DNA of 64,000 nucleotides from Nitrospira sp. (GTDB taxonomy: Bacteria; Nitrospirota; Nitrospiria; Nitrospirales; Nitrospiraceae). The stretch is from assembly GCA_022226935.1 (NCBI GenBank), contig CP092081.1, positions 666,634-730,633 of the forward strand. The letters are read 5' to 3'. Below the pieces are notes generated by a model that saw nothing but the letters and a program-made list of their open reading frames with translations, was not told the DNA's origin and made no database searches. This document shows, piece by piece, positions 42,660-50,754 of the stretch. The translations under genes were made by a program, and so were the position numbers. The stretch's first letter is position 1, and every line of letters starts with the position of its first letter.

Positions 42660-42965
42660 ATGATGAAGCGGCAAATCCTGGCGACTCTCATGTTGGTGTG
42701 GGGAATCGGAACAGTCAGTCTGGTTCAGGGATTCCAAACCGCAGTGGTCTTTCCCGTCAGTTCGGTCGAGCATGTGGATTCACGGAATCAAGTGCTTACA
42801 TTCAAGACGCAGGACGGGCAAGTGCGCATGTTCCGAGTCGCCCAATCCGTGGGGATGAAGCGGGAATCGTTTGCGAAGGGTGATCTCGTGCGCATCGAAG
42901 TGGACCTCGACGATCAAATCGTCAACATCGCGAAGATCGATCGCGGGGCGTTACGCTCCAAGTGA
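42660..42965 (+). CDS. Small secreted protein
   Basis: A 101-residue exported protein of unknown family. ATG 42660 follows GAGAGGAGGTC. A signal peptide (ILATLMLVWGIGTVSLVQG) ends near residue 23. The mature 75 residues show alternating hydrophobic and charged positions (QVLTFKTQDGQVRMFRV, DLVRIEVDLDDQIVNIAKID), as expected for a small beta-barrel such as an OB-like fold. It converges with the methyltransferase-like gene at 43020 with 54 bases between. Confidence 0.62.
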   Translation: MMKRQILATLMLVWGIGTVSLVQGFQTAVVFPVSSVEHVDSRNQVLTFKTQDGQVRMFRVAQSVGMKRESFAKGDLVRIEVDLDDQIVNIAKIDRGALRSK

Positions 42966-43019
42966 TGACACTCGTCTCGGACCGTACCGGTGCCGCCGAC
43001 AACGTTGACATGCAGCAGG

Positions 43020-43871
43020 TTAGGTAGTGGTCCACCAGGAAGCAACTGGCGGATGAGGTCTTGCCCGTAACGGCCGTGCATGAATCCATTGGTCCATAAA
43101 ACGAAGTCCTGCCCGGCGGCAGTAGCTTGCGGCGATGGCCGCCTCCTCGGTCCCCTGGTTCACCATGAAGAAGATGCCTTGTGACGTAAGGTTACGCGCG
43201 ATCCTGTGAAGCAGGCGCGCAGGGGAAAACACCGTCAAGGGAAGTCGCCATGCAAGCACAGGCGACGGCGTCACAAAAGGAAACCAAGCAGTGATCACGT
43301 CAGTCCTGCGCTCCACCTCGCAATAATTTTCCACCAGAAATGACGTCCGCGGAAGCTCCGCGATATACCCATGAGCGGCATCGTAGCGGCTGTACCCGCT
43401 AGGGTAGAGCCGGAATCCCTCCACATCCACACCAGTCAACGTCCTCGGACGAAAGAAGACGTGCAGAGTTCGCGCATACCAAAAGTTGGCGCAGCCCACA
43501 TCCGTCACAGCGATCCCGTGAAAAGCCGGCCGGTTCGTGCATACCCACGCCTGGTCCAGCAGGTCGAGATAGGTATAGTTGGCCAGCGCGGTATGGCCGC
43601 CGTAGTGAGACTCGAAGCGCACATCATAGCGCGCCTGCAACTCGTCGATCCGCGCGACCTGCCAGTGTGCCAACCCCGAGAGGCAGCCGATCGGCGTTTC
43701 ATGATAGGGCCGTCTGGACCAGCGGAGACCTTCCGACAGGCGAAACCAGAGCCCATGATAGAGCGACCGGCCGCGCTGAATGAGGGAATAACGGTGGACC
43801 GGGGTAGCAGGGTCGGAAAGAGTCGCATTGTTTTCAATTGCGGATTCAGATGCTTTCGCATGTAATTCCAT
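43020..43871 (-). CDS. Putative SAM-dependent methyltransferase-like protein
   Basis: A 283-residue soluble protein. The segment TDVGCANFWYARTLHVFF followed by TLTGVDVEGFR resembles motif I and the acidic ribose-binding strand of class I methyltransferases, and LTSQGIFFMVNQGTEE would fit a later beta strand. Overall similarity to a named family is not apparent to me. The ~100-residue N-terminal region is Arg/Tyr/Trp-rich. GGGGGAAAC lies 8 bases before ATG 43871. An enzyme of unknown substrate is likely, but the call rests on motif shape. Confidence 0.5.
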   Translation of the reverse strand: MELHAKASESAIENNATLSDPATPVHRYSLIQRGRSLYHGLWFRLSEGLRWSRRPYHETPIGCLSGLAHWQVARIDELQARYDVRFESHYGGHTALANYTYLDLLDQAWVCTNRPAFHGIAVTDVGCANFWYARTLHVFFRPRTLTGVDVEGFRLYPSGYSRYDAAHGYIAELPRTSFLVENYCEVERRTDVITAWFPFVTPSPVLAWRLPLTVFSPARLLHRIARNLTSQGIFFMVNQGTEEAAIAASYCRRAGLRFMDQWIHARPLRARPHPPVASWWTTT

Positions 43872-43968
43872 CCACGAAGTTTCCCCCAGCAGCCCGACTC
43901 TGCCAATGAAAAATTGAAAGGGCCTCAGAGATGGGTTGTTGAGCGCGAGCTCAATCCGTCAATTCTCT

Positions 43969-43993
43969 CGGCGAGATTCGGCGTATCTCGCCG
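43969..43993. repeat. Perfect 9-bp inverted repeat
   Basis: CGGCGAGAT (43969-43977) and ATCTCGCCG (43985-43993) form a perfect stem with a 7-base loop, in the 226-base gap between the GNAT gene's end and the methyltransferase-like gene's start (both leftward). It lacks a T-run on either strand, so it is not a typical intrinsic terminator. It could be an operator or a mRNA-stabilising hairpin. Confidence 0.45.
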
Positions 43994-44097
43994 CAACGGC
44001 CTCAGTCTCCGTGTCGCCATAAATCACGCTCTGATATGATGTATTGCGACTCCAAGCCGCGACATCATCATGAACCGGGCTAGTTGCTGGTTTCGGA

Positions 44098-44565
44098 TCA
44101 CTTGTCTGGTCTTGGAAAATCTGTCTCCGGAGTCAGTGCCTTCACCATCTTCCGGTGCGGAATCCCGGCATCCATGAATGGCTCGCCGGTTATGTGAAAG
44201 CCCAGGCGTTCATAGAACCCGATCGCGTGGGCTTGGGCCGAGAGGGTTATTCGCTTGAGCCCTTGCCTGACCGCGAGATCGAGTAATGCTTCAAGCAACG
44301 CGCGGCCCGCGCCGCGACCGCGCCAGGCCTTGAGCACAGCCATTCTGCCGATCGTGCCGTTCGCTTGCATGCGCGCGGTGCCGACGGCGTCACCCTGTTC
44401 ATTCCAGGCCAGCACATGGGCGCATTGGCGATCGAGTCCATCCCACTCCAATTCCTCGGGTACCGCCTGCTCACGGATAAAGACGGTTTCCCGGATAGGG
44501 CGGATCAATGGTTCCGCATGGGCCCAGTCCACCAGTTCTACACGGATGAATTCGTCACCCTTCAT
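44098..44565 (-). CDS. GNAT-family N-acetyltransferase (ElaA/YjcF-like)
   Basis: A 155-residue GNAT acetyltransferase. The acetyl-CoA pyrophosphate loop is AWRGRGAGRALLEALL (RxGxG/A type), preceded by the GTIGRMAVL beta strand. The C-terminal QAHAIGFYERLGFHITGEPFMDAGIPHRKM matches the ElaA/YjcF group. The N-terminus has the group's VFIREQAVPEELEWDGLD segment. The substrate is unknown. GGAGAGCG precedes the ATG. Confidence 0.88.
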   Translation of the reverse strand: MKGDEFIRVELVDWAHAEPLIRPIRETVFIREQAVPEELEWDGLDRQCAHVLAWNEQGDAVGTARMQANGTIGRMAVLKAWRGRGAGRALLEALLDLAVRQGLKRITLSAQAHAIGFYERLGFHITGEPFMDAGIPHRKMVKALTPETDFPRPDK

Positions 44566-44796
44566 CTCTGTTCGCTCTCCTGGGAAATTTCTAGTGCCGA
44601 TGTGACTGCAAGCGCCGTGACAATCAACTAGACCATTCAGCGTCTCGCCGCAACCGATGCCTGTTCGCTGGTCGGATCAATTTCACTTCTGTTTTGGAGG
44701 ATCGGCGATCACATGCTACGGTGATGCCATGTGGAGAATCGATCTCAGGACACCACGCGTTGTTCATGGTTGCGGCGGCATGAAGGAGGCTGACGA

Positions 44797-45057
44797 GTGA
44801 AGACTCAACGGCGAATTGCTCGAGTCGTGGCGTTGCGGAAGATGCGGACAGGGATGTGGGGGGCCTGGTGCCAGGCTGGCGTGAAGGACGCCCGCCCGCC
44901 CTTGTTCAGTTGGGAATTCCTGCGGTCCATGTGGACCCTGCTGTGCAACGTGACCCGGAGCCGGGCCAGTCGAGGGACTAGAGGCCTCTTCGCCTGGCAA
45001 GAACGCATTGGCTGCACCGCTCCACGCTCTTCAGGAGTGTATGGGCGCATGAACTGA
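44797..45057 (+). CDS. Possible small Trp/Arg-rich protein
   Basis: An 86-residue frame starting with GTG 44797, preceded by AAGGAGG at 8 bases. The product is basic (many Arg) with six Trp and three Cys, has no signal peptide, and matches no family known to me. The good ribosome binding site is the main support. A similar-length frame exists on the opposite strand, so this may be chance. Confidence 0.35.
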   Translation: MKTQRRIARVVALRKMRTGMWGAWCQAGVKDARPPLFSWEFLRSMWTLLCNVTRSRASRGTRGLFAWQERIGCTAPRSSGVYGRMN

Positions 45058-45329
45058 TACGTCTCACCCGTCTTTCTGGTATTGTCTCCTCTCTACTCCT
45101 CTCGTTCCATCGGCAGCCTGTCTGCCGCGCCCTCCTTTAGAATCACCCGGCAACACCAATGAAGTGATGCTGTCTTATGGCGTTCCTATTCGCCCCTCTC
45201 TCTTCACCGCAGCCGGAAAGATGCTATTGACCCGCCGCCCGGTTGAGGCGAAGATGCGGCAGCGCGGCGCAAGGTTTGCTAGAGACTACTGATAAATTTG
45301 GCAACAGACTGAACAATGAGGGGCAACCT

Positions 45330-46184
45330 ATGAAGGTGTTGATTGCGACGGATGGATCGAAGTACGGCAAGTGGGCGACCGAGTGGGTGGCAAGGATGCC
45401 CTTTGCCGAGAAGCCGGATGTGACCCTCCTGCATGTGACGGATGTGGAGGCATTGCGCGCCCCCTTCATGTTTCAGCCGGTAGTCATCGGCAACGAGCCG
45501 TTCATTCAGGAAGAAATCAAGCGTATCGAAGCGCGCGGAAAGACCACCATGACCGAAGCGAAGGCGCAGATGTCGGCCCTGAAACTGAAGGGCAAGCTGC
45601 TGTCGGAGCGCGGGCCTGCTGGTCCGACCATTCTGGACCGGGCGCCTCAGCGGGACGGCGTGGTCGTGATCGGGAGTCGCGGTCTGGACGCACTCGACCG
45701 GTTGATGCTTGGCAGTATCTCGACACAGGTCACTCTGCATGCTCCCTGCTCGGTGCTGGTCGTCAAGGAGGAGCCGCGTCCGGTGAGTCGCATTCTATTC
45801 GCAGCCGACGGCTCGAAAGCCTCGGAGAAGGCCTTGCGGTTTCTCTTGACCAAGCTTCAACCGGAGGCCCGGGAAGGATTTGAGCCGATCGATGTGGTGG
45901 TGATGCATGCAATGCCGTTCCTGAAGTATCCGGAGCTCAAAGAGGCCGGCGCGCGCCTGGTAGAGCAATGTGCCAACAAATTGATCAAGGCCGGGTACGT
46001 CGTCGATGAAGTCGTGCAACTCGGCAAACCGGCCGAGGAGATCTTGAAAGTGGCGTCCAAGAAAAAGGTGGATGTGATTGTGACCGGCGCCAAGGGGATG
46101 GGCGCGGTCGCCCGGTTTCTGCTTGGGAGCGTGTCTACCAAGGTCGTGCAGCACAGCACCTGTTCGGTTCTTGTCGTCCGGTAA
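45330..46184 (+). CDS. Tandem universal stress protein
   Basis: A 284-residue protein with two Usp domains (about 1-147 and 150-284). ATG 45330 follows GAGGGGC; the frame extends upstream to 45243 without a ribosome binding site. The first domain ends in GSRGLDALDRLMLGSIS and the second in GAKGMGAVARFLLGSVS, both ATP-binding type, and each closes with CSVLVV(K/R). It is a distant paralogue of the Usp at 18772-19677. It stands alone, about 190 bases upstream of the metal-efflux operon. Confidence 0.9.
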   Translation: MKVLIATDGSKYGKWATEWVARMPFAEKPDVTLLHVTDVEALRAPFMFQPVVIGNEPFIQEEIKRIEARGKTTMTEAKAQMSALKLKGKLLSERGPAGPTILDRAPQRDGVVVIGSRGLDALDRLMLGSISTQVTLHAPCSVLVVKEEPRPVSRILFAADGSKASEKALRFLLTKLQPEAREGFEPIDVVVMHAMPFLKYPELKEAGARLVEQCANKLIKAGYVVDEVVQLGKPAEEILKVASKKKVDVIVTGAKGMGAVARFLLGSVSTKVVQHSTCSVLVVR

Positions 46185-46319
46185 GGTCGGACCCTCCAGC
46201 AGTGTATCTCTGAAGGCGCAGAAGGCCGCTGTGGCATTTCACCCCGGGCCCTCCTCCGGAAGCGTAGCAAAACGCTGCGATGGATGTAGCATTCCTTGTG
46301 AAATCTCGCCTCGCCCGCG

Positions 46320-46358
46320 GCACGGTCCCTGCTGTTCTCACACACAGCAGGGACGTGC
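46320..46358. promoter_or_regulatory. Strong hairpin just upstream of the metal-efflux operon
   Basis: TCCCTGCTG (46326-46334) pairs with CAGCAGGGA (46345-46353), and the stem is extended past a one-base bulge by GCACG/CGTGC (46320-46324 with 46354-46358), giving 14 pairs around a 10-base loop. It ends 18 bases before the czcB start and is followed by no T-run. It may be an operator or a leader structure that covers the ribosome binding region, or the end of the Usp transcript. Confidence 0.45.
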
Positions 46359-46376
46359 AGCGCAGACCATCAACGC

Positions 46377-47609
46377 ATGACCTATCGAACGGCGGCCCTA
46401 CCACGTGAGTTCAGGAGGCAGCTTCGGCAGCTTGGCGCATCGCTTGGCTTTGCGGGACGTGCCTTGCTGCTGGTGTCGGTACTGATCGACGGGTGCGACC
46501 GGGATCCGGTGGCTCCGCCGCCGGCCGCCAAGCCCGCGAGCAGAGCGGCCGATGGAATCGTACAGCTCACTGCCGCAGAAATCGGAAGGGCCGGTATTCA
46601 GGTCCTGACGGTGAAGAAAGAACCGTTTGTCCTGCATCGCGAATTTCCAGCGACGGTGCATGCCAACGAAAACGAATTGGCGGAAGTCACGACTCTGATC
46701 CGGGGGCGAGTGGTCGACGTGCTGGTCGATGCGGGCAAGGACGTCAAAAAGGGCGAACGGCTGGCCTTGCTCGACAGTACGGATTTGGGCATGGCGGAGG
46801 GTATCTATCTCAAAGCGACGGCGAGACAGCATGAAGCGCAACTCGCGCATGAACGGGCGGCCAATCTGCATGAGCACCGCGCCATCAGTCTGGCCGAACT
46901 GCAACGCCGGGAAGCAGAAATGAAAACGGCACAGGCCGAGGCGCGGGAGGCGAGTCACCGGCTGACCCTCCTTGGTGTGCCGGCTCAGGAGATTCAACGT
47001 CTCGAACGGGAGCAGACGATCCGTTCCGACATGGCGATCAGGGCGCCCTTTGCGGGGCGCGTGATCATGCGGAATATTACGCGCGGAGAAGTGGTGGAGA
47101 CCTCGCGGAACTGTTTCACCATTGCCGACCTGTCCGATGTTTGGGTGATCGGCAATGTTCCGGAGAAAGACGTCCGCTTTATTCATCCGAACCAGACGGT
47201 GCACGTCCTGGTCACGGCCTACCCTCATAGTCTGTTTCCCGGCCGCATGACCTACATCAGCGATGTGCTCGATTCGGCGACCAGAACGATGCGCATCCGT
47301 GTCACTGTTCCGAATCCGGATCGTGCCTTGAAGCCGGAAATGTTTGCCATGGTCCGTGTCGATGCCGCGCCCCAACCGGCGGTGCTGGCTGTGCCGTTGT
47401 CCGCGGTACAACAAGACGGCGGGGGCAAAGTCGTGTTTGTGCGACAAGGGGAGAATCGATTCGAGCCGCGCCGGGTCCAGTTGGGCGATGAACAAGATGG
47501 GCAGGTCATTGTCCTGGAGGGGGTGCGGGAAGGGGAAGACGTGGTCGTCAAGGGTGCCTTTGCGATCAAGTCCGAACTCGATAGCCACAAAATCGAGCTC
47601 ACGCAATGA
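46377..47609 (+). CDS. czcB: CzcB-like RND periplasmic adaptor
   Basis: A 410-residue membrane-fusion protein that would link the CzcA pump to an outer-membrane channel. The N-terminus has a hydrophobic segment ending in VLIDGC, a probable lipoprotein site (Cys40). A lipoyl/barrel-sandwich half (RGRVVDVLVDAGKDVKKGE), an alpha-hairpin (residues about 140-210) and the second half (IRAPFAGRVIMRNITRGEVV) follow in usual order, then beta-barrel and membrane-proximal domains. The ribosome binding site is poor and a strong hairpin lies just upstream. It overlaps czcA by 4 bases (ATGA). No CzcC or outer-membrane factor gene is adjacent. Confidence 0.86.
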   Translation: MTYRTAALPREFRRQLRQLGASLGFAGRALLLVSVLIDGCDRDPVAPPPAAKPASRAADGIVQLTAAEIGRAGIQVLTVKKEPFVLHREFPATVHANENELAEVTTLIRGRVVDVLVDAGKDVKKGERLALLDSTDLGMAEGIYLKATARQHEAQLAHERAANLHEHRAISLAELQRREAEMKTAQAEAREASHRLTLLGVPAQEIQRLEREQTIRSDMAIRAPFAGRVIMRNITRGEVVETSRNCFTIADLSDVWVIGNVPEKDVRFIHPNQTVHVLVTAYPHSLFPGRMTYISDVLDSATRTMRIRVTVPNPDRALKPEMFAMVRVDAAPQPAVLAVPLSAVQQDGGGKVVFVRQGENRFEPRRVQLGDEQDGQVIVLEGVREGEDVVVKGAFAIKSELDSHKIELTQ

Positions 47610-50600
47610 TTGCCGCGCTGCTCGAATTTTCCCTGCGCCAACGCATCCTCATCCTCGGCCTGGCCTGCATGTGCGCGGCGGCCGGTTTCTTCGCCTTCCA
47701 GTCGATTCCCATCGACGCCTATCCCGATGTGACCAACGTGCAAGTGCAGGTATTGACCGAAGCGCCTGGACTCTCCCCGGTTGAAGTGGAACGATTCATT
47801 ACGTATCCGATCGAGCTGCAAATGAACGGACTGCCGGGACTGACGGAAATTCGCTCCATTTCCAAATTCGCCCTCTCTCAACTGACGGTGGTGTTCGAGG
47901 ACGATGTGGATGTGTATTTTGCCCGCCAGCTTGTATTGGAGCGGATCATGGCGGTGCGGGAGCGGTTGCCGGCAAGCATGGAGCCGGTGCTGGCGCCGGT
48001 AACGACCGGGCTCGGAGAAATCTACCAGTATTATCTCGATAGCGCGACCAAGCCGGAGCCTGACGCTGCGCTGGTGGAAGAAGAGCTGACGAATCAACGG
48101 ACCGTGCAGGACTGGGTGCTGCGCCCCCTGTTGAAAGGCGTACCGGGCGTCATCGATGTGAATGGTCTGGGCGGGTTCGTCAAACAGTATCAAGTCCTGG
48201 TGGATCCGGACAAGTTACGGAAATACAGCCTTACGCTGCACGACATCTTTGATGCCGTGGAACGCAACAATGCGAATGCCGGCGGCAATGTGCTGGAACG
48301 GCATGCTGAGCGCGCCATCGTACGCGGGCTGGGACTCATCAAAAGCCTGGCCGATATCGAGCGGATCGTGATCAAGGAAGCCAGCGGCGTACCGGTGTAT
48401 GTGCGCGATGTAGCGGACGTCCGTATCGGCCATGCGGTGCGCCATGGAGCTGCCGTGCTGAACGGGGAACGGGAGGTGGTGACCGGCACGGTGTTGATGC
48501 TCCGAGGCGGCAATGCAAGGGAGGTGGTTCAGGCGGTAAAGCAACGGGCGGATGCCATCCAGCGTGAGGGAATCTTACCCGGCGGATTGACCCTCGTGCC
48601 GTTCTATGACCGCATTGAACTCGTGACGGCGGCGATCCATACCGTGCGCGATGCGTTGATCGAGGGCGTCGTGCTGGTCACGCTGGTCTTTTTTTTGTTC
48701 CTCGGCCATGTGCGAAGCGCGATCGTCGTGACGGTCTCGCTGCTGGTCACGCCGTTGATCACGTTCGTGGTGATGCAGCGACTGGGACTGTCTGCGAATC
48801 TCATGACGTTGGGCGGGCTGGCGATCGGCATCGGAGAAATCGCCGACGGCTCGCTGGTCGTGGTGGAAAACATCTATCGCCACCTGTCCGAGAATCGGCG
48901 GCAGCAACGATCCCGGTTGGAGGTCGTGCTGCGGGCGACGAACGAAGTTGGACGGCCGATCCTGTTCGGGATCCTCATCATCAGCGTCGTCTTTTTACCC
49001 TTGATGACCTTGCACGGCATGGAAGGAAAAATGTTCGCGCCCCTGGCCTATACGCTGGTCATTTCCTTGTTGGTCTCGGTGGTCGTGACGTTGACCCTCT
49101 CCCCGGTCTTGGCCTCGCTGATCTTGCATGGCGATCATCCGGAAGAGACTCGGCTGACCGGGTGGATGAAGACGCGGTATCAGCCGGTGCTGCGGTGGAC
49201 GCTCGACCATCACGCAGCTGTGCTGCTGAGTTCGACGGTGATCGTGCTGGCCGGTCTGAGTCTGTTGCCGTCCGTCGGGCGGGAATTCATTCCGATTCTG
49301 GAGGAGGGCGCGCTCACGCCGCAGATCGTGCGCCTGCCGAGTGTCGCGCTGGACGAATCGATCGCGATAGAAAAACAGACTCAACAAGTCATGCTGGAAT
49401 TTCCGGAGGTGCGCATGTCGGTGAGTAAGATCGGGCGGCCGGACATCGCCGTGGGTCCGGAGGAGCCGAACGAAAGCGACCCGATCGTGACGCTCCGCCC
49501 GCGCGAGACCTGGACCACCGCGCGAACGCAGTCCCAACTCGTCGATGCGATCAGGACGCGTCTGGCGGAAGTCCCCGGCATTTCCGTGTTGATGAGCCAA
49601 CCGATTCAGGAGCGGGTCGATGAGCTGATTTCAGGGATCAGAACCGAATGCGCCATCAAGCTGTTCGGCGACGACCTCGATCTGCTGTATCAGCACGCCG
49701 AAGGCATCGCCGATCTCATGCGGGCGATCGAAGGAGTCAAGGACGTGAAGGTCGAGCAGGTTGCCGGGCAGCCGTATCTCACGATCGATATCGACCGGGA
49801 AAAAATCGCTCGCTATGGAATCAATGTCTCGGATGTGCAGGACATCATTACTACGGCGGTTGGGGGAAAACCCGCGACGCAGGTATATGAAGGGGAACGG
49901 CGATTTCAACTGATTCTCCGGTTCCCGGAGCCTTCTCGCAACAGCATCGGCGCGATCGGAAATATCCGAGTTCGATCGGCATCGGGCGCCCCGATTCCCT
50001 TGAGCGAACTGGCTGCGATCGAGATGCGGGAAGGGCCGGCGCGAATCAGCCGCGAACAGGCGAAGCGGCGGATCTATATCGGGTTCAACGTCGTGGGACG
50101 TGATATCGGCGGTGTCGTGGATGAAGGGCGGAAGCGGTTGGCTGAGCAGATCCGATTGCCGCAAGGATATACCGTGGCCTGGGGCGGCGCATTTGAGAAT
50201 ATGGAACGGGCGAACGCGCGATTGCTGCTGGTGGTGCCGATCACGCTCGGCCTGGTGTTCTTTCTGCTCTTTTGGGCGTTCCATTCGTTGCGGTATGCCG
50301 GGTTGATCATTCTGAACCTGCCCTTCGCGTTAGTCGGAGGCGTGGTCTCCCTATGGCTGAGCGACCAGTATTTGAGTGTGCCGGCGTCGATCGGCTTCAT
50401 CGAACTGTTCGGGTTGGCGGTCGGCAACGGTATTGTGCTCGTCTCATATATCAACCAATTGCGGAATGAGGGGCAGCAGACCGAGGCGGCGATTATCACG
50501 GGCTGCGTCCTTCGGCTTCGTCCGGTCGTGATGACGATGATGACGACTCTCCTGGGCCTCCTTCCTCTGGTGTTGGCGCAGGGCATCGGCGCGGAAGTGC

Positions 50601-50734
50601 AGCGGCCTTTGGCGACGGTGGTGATCGGCGGTCTCTTTACGTCGACGGCGTTGACCCTGCTCGTGCTGCCGGCCTTATACCGGACGTTTGCCGAACAGGA
50701 CGTGACGAAGGAACATGCCCCAGAGTGGGTGTAA
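47606..50734 (+). CDS. czcA: CzcA-family heavy-metal efflux RND pump
   Basis: A 1042-residue inner-membrane proton/metal antiporter. The N-terminus (FSLRQRILILGLA, IDAYPDVTNVQVQVLTEAPG) and the duplicated 12-segment layout are those of HME-RND proteins. Segment 4 reads AIGIGEIADGSLVVVEN: Asp414 and Glu421 keep the seven-residue spacing of the CzcA proton-relay pair (Asp408/Glu415). The first acidic residue of CzcA (DFGIIVD) is not conserved and a Glu411 appears closer to the second. Zn/Co/Cd versus Cu/Ag specificity therefore cannot be settled. It is followed 20 bases later by an MgtA-type ATPase. Confidence 0.92.
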   Translation: MIAALLEFSLRQRILILGLACMCAAAGFFAFQSIPIDAYPDVTNVQVQVLTEAPGLSPVEVERFITYPIELQMNGLPGLTEIRSISKFALSQLTVVFEDDVDVYFARQLVLERIMAVRERLPASMEPVLAPVTTGLGEIYQYYLDSATKPEPDAALVEEELTNQRTVQDWVLRPLLKGVPGVIDVNGLGGFVKQYQVLVDPDKLRKYSLTLHDIFDAVERNNANAGGNVLERHAERAIVRGLGLIKSLADIERIVIKEASGVPVYVRDVADVRIGHAVRHGAAVLNGEREVVTGTVLMLRGGNAREVVQAVKQRADAIQREGILPGGLTLVPFYDRIELVTAAIHTVRDALIEGVVLVTLVFFLFLGHVRSAIVVTVSLLVTPLITFVVMQRLGLSANLMTLGGLAIGIGEIADGSLVVVENIYRHLSENRRQQRSRLEVVLRATNEVGRPILFGILIISVVFLPLMTLHGMEGKMFAPLAYTLVISLLVSVVVTLTLSPVLASLILHGDHPEETRLTGWMKTRYQPVLRWTLDHHAAVLLSSTVIVLAGLSLLPSVGREFIPILEEGALTPQIVRLPSVALDESIAIEKQTQQVMLEFPEVRMSVSKIGRPDIAVGPEEPNESDPIVTLRPRETWTTARTQSQLVDAIRTRLAEVPGISVLMSQPIQERVDELISGIRTECAIKLFGDDLDLLYQHAEGIADLMRAIEGVKDVKVEQVAGQPYLTIDIDREKIARYGINVSDVQDIITTAVGGKPATQVYEGERRFQLILRFPEPSRNSIGAIGNIRVRSASGAPIPLSELAAIEMREGPARISREQAKRRIYIGFNVVGRDIGGVVDEGRKRLAEQIRLPQGYTVAWGGAFENMERANARLLLVVPITLGLVFFLLFWAFHSLRYAGLIILNLPFALVGGVVSLWLSDQYLSVPASIGFIELFGLAVGNGIVLVSYINQLRNEGQQTEAAIITGCVLRLRPVVMTMMTTLLGLLPLVLAQGIGAEVQRPLATVVIGGLFTSTALTLLVLPALYRTFAEQDVTKEHAPEWV

Positions 50735-50754
50735 CCCGATCCTAGCCTGGAACC

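Noticed and set aside
46398..47606. 402-residue minus-strand open frame
   Set aside because: Antisense to czcB, which has full family structure and overlaps czcA in the expected way.
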